A DNA stretch of 64,000 nucleotides, taken from NCBI GenBank assembly GCA_937895705.1, contig CALBKM010000046.1:108727-172726 (forward strand), in the 5' to 3' direction. Below, in pieces: positions 60,638 to 64,000 of the stretch. The position numbers were made by a program, and so were the translations under genes. This stretch comes from an uncultured Clostridia bacterium (lineage in GTDB: Bacteria > Bacillota > Clostridia > Lachnospirales > Lachnospiraceae). How positions within the stretch are numbered: the first letter of the stretch is position 1; every line of letters starts with the position of its first letter. The notes under the pieces are model-generated. The model was not told the DNA's origin, ran no database searches, and saw only the letters and a program-made list of their open reading frames with translations.

Positions 60638-62374
60638 CTATTCCACATCGCCCATTTGCTGTTCGGCAATTTCGCGATAAACATCACACAGTTTCATCAA
60701 TTCCTCATGAGTACCGTACCCGATACATTCTCCCTCTTCCAGTACAAGAATATGGGTCATCTGCATTACGGAGGAGGCTCTCTGTGCCACCAGAATCGTT
60801 GTGGTATCACCGTAATTTTCTCTGATATTCTTTCGAATTTCGGCATCGGTACGATAATCCAGTGCCGAAGACGCATCATCCAGAAGCAACACCTCCGGCG
60901 TTCCGGCCAACGCTCTTGCCACCAGCAGACGCTGTCTCTGTCCGCCGGACAGGTCAGCTCCCTTTATGGCAGCCTTATGTAAAAAGCCTTCTTCCTTGCC
61001 GGCAATAAAGCCCTCCGCCAAAGCATGCTCCGCCGCCAGGGCCACTTCCCCATCCGAAAGTTCTCTTCCGAAGGCTATATTTTCCCGTAAAGTATCCGCA
61101 AACACCACATCGTTTTGGAATACCACACCGAACCGTTCTCGAAGCCCGGCCAGTGAAAACTCCCTAATATCTGTTCCGTCAATGAAAATCTGTCCTTCCG
61201 ACACGTCATAAAAACGCATCAAAAGATTCAAAAGAGTGGTCTTTCCGCTACCGGTAGATCCGATAATGCCGAGGCTCTCTCCGTGATAAATTCGGAAAGA
61301 AATGTCTTTGATACAATACTTCTCCGTATCTCCCGCCTTCGCATGATATCCGAAGGAAACATTCCTAAACTCAATATGCGGAACTTCCTTCTCCCTGCGT
61401 TCCAACTCCTCTGCATTAAGCACAAGTAGCTCCTCCGGAGCCTCCAGCACCTCTTCAATACGTCCTGCAGAAGCAGTAGCTTTGGAAGACACCATAAAAA
61501 TACGGTTAATCATAATGACCGCATTTAAAATCATGGTAAAGTAAGAAAGAAACGCCACAATCTTTCCCGGTTCGCTGGCTCCCGAGTTTACGCGGTAAGC
61601 CCCCACAATAACGACTAAGGTCAGACCGATATTTAACAAAAGCCCCATAAGCGGGCCCGACAAAGCCATGACACTTCCCGCATGCAACTCTCTGTCAAGC
61701 ATACCGTCGTTCGCCTCGCCGAAACGCTTCTTCTCGTATTCGGTCTTGGATAACGCCTTAATTACACGGATTCCGGAAATATTTTCTCTCATAATCCGCA
61801 CCATGGAATCCATGGAAGACTGCACTTTTTTGTATAACGGAATACCTTTTCGCGAAATATAAAAAATCAAACCGCCCAGAATCGGCAAAAGAATTACAAG
61901 AACGAGGGTAAGTACGGGCTCCATCGTAAGCGTGATGATAATACCGCCGATTAATATCATCGGCGCACGGACTCCGAGTCGCTGCATCATCCCCACCATA
62001 TGATGAATGTTGTAGGTATCGGAAGTCATTCTGGATACCAGCGACGGAATATGCAATTTATCTGTCTGACTGCCCGACAGTCCCATGGTTTTGACAAACA
62101 AATCGTGACGTACCGCCCGTGTCACATCCCTTGCCACCAGCGATGCCTTCCGGTTCGCCCAAATATTACAATACCGGGCCGCCACCGCCAAAAACAACAT
62201 AAAAGCACCCCAATAAAGCACCGGTCGGATTTCTCCTAACGGTACCACATTGTCCAATATGTAAGAAAGCACCCACGGCAAACCAAGGTCCGCAAAAGTA
62301 CCCACAATCTTTATCAAAAAACCGTACAGCATCCTCCAGGCGTACGGCTTGCAGTATCTGACAATCAGCTTCAT
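60638..62374 (-). CDS. Heterodimeric ABC exporter subunit with degenerate catalytic site
   Basis: 578 residues. Six membrane helices (about 15-320) and ATPase: Walker A GSTGSGKTT, canonical signature LSGGQRQRL, but Walker B LLLDDASSALD (Asp replaces the catalytic Glu) and H-loop LVAQRASS (Gln replaces His). Together with the partner at 58906-60624 it forms one consensus and one degenerate ATP site. First gene of the pair. Efflux of drugs or lipids is inferred. Confidence 0.94.
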   Translation of the reverse strand: MKLIVRYCKPYAWRMLYGFLIKIVGTFADLGLPWVLSYILDNVVPLGEIRPVLYWGAFMLFLAVAARYCNIWANRKASLVARDVTRAVRHDLFVKTMGLSGSQTDKLHIPSLVSRMTSDTYNIHHMVGMMQRLGVRAPMILIGGIIITLTMEPVLTLVLVILLPILGGLIFYISRKGIPLYKKVQSSMDSMVRIMRENISGIRVIKALSKTEYEKKRFGEANDGMLDRELHAGSVMALSGPLMGLLLNIGLTLVVIVGAYRVNSGASEPGKIVAFLSYFTMILNAVIMINRIFMVSSKATASAGRIEEVLEAPEELLVLNAEELERREKEVPHIEFRNVSFGYHAKAGDTEKYCIKDISFRIYHGESLGIIGSTGSGKTTLLNLLMRFYDVSEGQIFIDGTDIREFSLAGLRERFGVVFQNDVVFADTLRENIAFGRELSDGEVALAAEHALAEGFIAGKEEGFLHKAAIKGADLSGGQRQRLLVARALAGTPEVLLLDDASSALDYRTDAEIRKNIRENYGDTTTILVAQRASSVMQMTHILVLEEGECIGYGTHEELMKLCDVYREIAEQQMGDVE

Positions 62375-62401
62375 AAACGACTCTCCTACTCGTTGCCGAA
62401 C

Positions 62402-62983
62402 CTACGTGATCACATTTTTTCGTCTAACGACGTGTTTTTTCCGCTCCGTCTCTTTTTTTACTGCCGCGTACTTCTTGTTCCCCAAAGAATACAGCAAACA
62501 GTATATCATGCGGAATACAAAATGAATCAGCGGCAAAATTCCGTACTTATATCCGTCGGTTTCCGCTAAATACTTTACTTCATAGTCCCGTATTACCGTA
62601 ATTTTGCGAAGGAACAAATCTACCGTCCGCACACCTTCCGCTGCCGGAAGATTCAAAACCACGTATAACTCCAACAGTATGTACCACAACAACAGTAAGA
62701 CTGCGGAAAAAGCAAAAGAGAACAGCCAGATCTTATACGTTTTGAATTTGTCAAACTCACATTTTTTCGAACCCACGTAGCCGGCAATATAAAACAATAC
62801 AGGGAACAGTATCGTCTCAAAAACCACAAACCAAGAGATTCCCGTGTTACCGCTTCCCGGTATGTTACCACGCAGTACCGAGCAGACCACCGCAATCAGA
62901 GAAATCCCCGCATAACTGGCCACCGCCCAAAGTACGCTCTTTCCGAACTTACCCATCTTATCTTTTTTTTCTTTCTTCTCCAT
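62402..62983 (-). CDS. Hypothetical membrane protein
   Basis: 193 residues. A basic N-terminus (MEKKEKKDKMGKFGK), four hydrophobic helices (about 16-37, 48-67, 80-105 and 145-165) and a very basic C-terminus (KKETERKKHVVRRKN). No family is recognised. The start is at ATG 62983 (the frame opens one codon earlier at GTG), with GAGGATAG upstream. It lies 27 bp before the heterodimeric exporter genes and is probably in the same operon. Confidence 0.75.
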   Translation of the reverse strand: MEKKEKKDKMGKFGKSVLWAVASYAGISLIAVVCSVLRGNIPGSGNTGISWFVVFETILFPVLFYIAGYVGSKKCEFDKFKTYKIWLFSFAFSAVLLLLWYILLELYVVLNLPAAEGVRTVDLFLRKITVIRDYEVKYLAETDGYKYGILPLIHFVFRMIYCLLYSLGNKKYAAVKKETERKKHVVRRKNVIT

Positions 62984-63019
62984 CACTATCCTCGCTCTTT
63001 CTGTATATAGTTATCTATC

Positions 63020-63090
63020 ATCTTGCACAACGGCTTGCATGCTCACTTTGCCTGCACGCATAAGGGGATATCGAATACCGATATCCCCTT
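63020..63090 (-). repeat. 3' two-hairpin element, family 1, copy C
   Basis: Downstream of the cold-shock gene, same sense. Hairpin 1: AAGGGGATATCG / CGATATCCCCTT (63062-63073 with 63079-63090), perfect. On the minus strand hairpin 2 follows: TGCGTGC / GCATGCA with loop AGGCAAAGTGA, then AGCCGTTG. Stem 1 is unrelated in sequence to copies A and B, but the loop and order are the same. The remaining 63091-63185 is AT-rich, with nothing seen. Confidence 0.75.
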
Positions 63091-63185
63091 ACTTCAATTC
63101 GTTATTACAATATAACTTTATTCCGTATAAAAATCTAAAACAATTTATATATGAGAAAAAGGTACACGTAAAAAACTTACTTGAA

Positions 63186-63386
63186 TTACAATCTGGTTAC
63201 GTTAGTAGCCTGCGGTCCCTTAGCGCCCTCTACGATCTCGAACTCAACAGCCTGACCCTCTTCCAAAGACTTGAAGCCCTCGGATACAATGCCGGTGTAA
63301 TGTACGAATACATCGTTACCCTGCTCATCGCTGATGAAACCGAAACCCTTCTGGTTGTTGAACCACTTAACAGTACCTTTGTTCAT
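63186..63386 (-). CDS. Cold-shock protein, CspA family
   Basis: 66 residues. Single-stranded RNA/DNA-binding beta-barrel acting as an RNA chaperone. Seen: MNKGTVKWFNNQKGFGFIS (RNP1 KGFGFI), VFVHYTGI (RNP2), and the C-terminal GPQATNVTRL. The start is at MNKGTV with GGAGG 8 nt upstream. A family-1 element lies 95 bp downstream. Confidence 0.97.
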   Translation of the reverse strand: MNKGTVKWFNNQKGFGFISDEQGNDVFVHYTGIVSEGFKSLEEGQAVEFEIVEGAKGPQATNVTRL

Positions 63387-63496
63387 AGATGTTCCCTCCA
63401 AAAAAAATAAAATAGCGGTATGTCATATACCGCTATTCATTATACGCTTCTTTTGGTTATGTGTCAAACATTTTTTTACTTACAAAGTCACAAAAA

Positions 63497-64000
63497 CTAC
63501 GCACTTACCTCTTCCTTCTTCGCCTGCATCTCAAGCTGTGCCGTTACCAAACCGTAGTAGATACCCTTTTGCTTCATAAGTTCGTCATGACTGCCCATTT
63601 CCGCAATACGGTGCTTATCAATGACCACAAGGCGGTCTGCATTTTTCAGCGTAGACAGACGGTGTGCGATAGCAAAGGTGGTCTTCCCGGCAGTTAAACG
63701 CTCCAATGCAGTCTGAATCAAGTATTCACTCTCCGTATCAAGGCTTGCCGTTGCCTCATCGAGAATCAAAATCTTCGGGTTATTCAAAATTGCTCTCGCA
63801 ATGGCAATACGCTGACGCTCACCACCGGAGAGGCGGCTTCCCTTTTCACCTACATAGGTGTTGTAGCCGTCCGGCATACGGGTAATAAAATCGTGGGCAT
63901 TTGCCATCTTGGCCGCCATGATGACTTCTTCTTCCGTAGCATCCGGCTTTGCGTAGCGGATATTATTGAAAATCGTACCGGAGAACAGGAAGGTCTCCTG
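63497..64000 (-). CDS. ABC exporter, C-terminal part (cut by window edge)
   Basis: Only the last 167 codons are in the window; the frame is open to base 64000. Q-loop region QETFLFSGTIFNNIRYAKPD, signature LSGGERQRI, Walker B ILILDEATASLD, H-loop IAHRLST, so it is a type I exporter ATPase half. The N-terminal membrane domain and Walker A lie beyond the edge. Confidence 0.93.
   Translation of the reverse strand, partial: QETFLFSGTIFNNIRYAKPDATEEEVIMAAKMANAHDFITRMPDGYNTYVGEKGSRLSGGERQRIAIARAILNNPKILILDEATASLDTESEYLIQTALERLTAGKTTFAIAHRLSTLKNADRLVVIDKHRIAEMGSHDELMKQKGIYYGLVTAQLEMQAKKEEVSA

Overview
The window looks like chromosome of a Clostridia member, most likely a Lachnospiraceae-type gut Firmicute. 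Pointers are strong AGGAGG ribosome-binding sites, two T-box leaders (Phe and Met), type III glutamine synthetase, a yicC-remA-rpoZ block, DUF4003 and CD3324-like proteins, and mid-40s GC by eye. Most genes run on the minus strand. There is no rRNA, tRNA, insertion sequence or prophage that I can see.

Layout. 1-4.0 kb: two-component system and a FtsX/LolD-like ABC transporter. 4-10.3 kb: iron-sulfur aldo/keto reductase, small proteins, XRE regulator, ABC exporter, MATE pump. 10.5-21 kb: EF-G paralogue, methyltransferases, regulator-acetyltransferase fusion, flavoprotein, membrane-anchored GH5 cellulase, DUF4003, XRE-TPR regulator. 21.6-27 kb: glycolytic gap-pgk-tpiA, then lepB, rpoZ, remA, yicC. 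27-31 kb: two sigma-factor genes and an anti-sigma gene. 31.4-36.1 kb: pheS-pheT-GNAT under a Phe T-box. 36.2-45 kb: CNNM-type transporter, CofE-like protein with a divergent LysR gene, a GNAT gene with an amber codon, a two-gene ABC exporter with a divergent AraC regulator. 45-50 kb: metG under a Met T-box, nucleotidyltransferase, rarA, DinJ/YafQ toxin-antitoxin. 50.3-58.8 kb: XRE-receiver fusion, HAD phosphatase, phospholipase C-like protein, glgB-mscS-glnN, YesL-like protein. 58.9-64 kb: heterodimeric ABC exporter, cold-shock protein, and a third exporter cut by the window edge.

The most unusual material is non-coding. (1) At 31066-31398 ten copies of an 8-mer (TACCATGA) alternate in orientation at strict 27/28 and 35 bp steps. 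They form five short inverted repeats with a 62-63 bp period and unrelated 21-22 and 29-30 nt segments between them. A candidate promoter sits just upstream, and no known family comes to mind. (2) A two-hairpin element with a conserved AGGCAAAGT loop lies just 3' of at least three, probably four, unrelated genes, always in the sense of the gene. (3) A covarying multi-hairpin element with a conserved ACATCTTCC single strand occurs twice, once between the Phe T-box terminator and pheS. (4) Two long imperfect palindromes of about 225-232 bp look like MITE-type or long-hairpin RNA elements.
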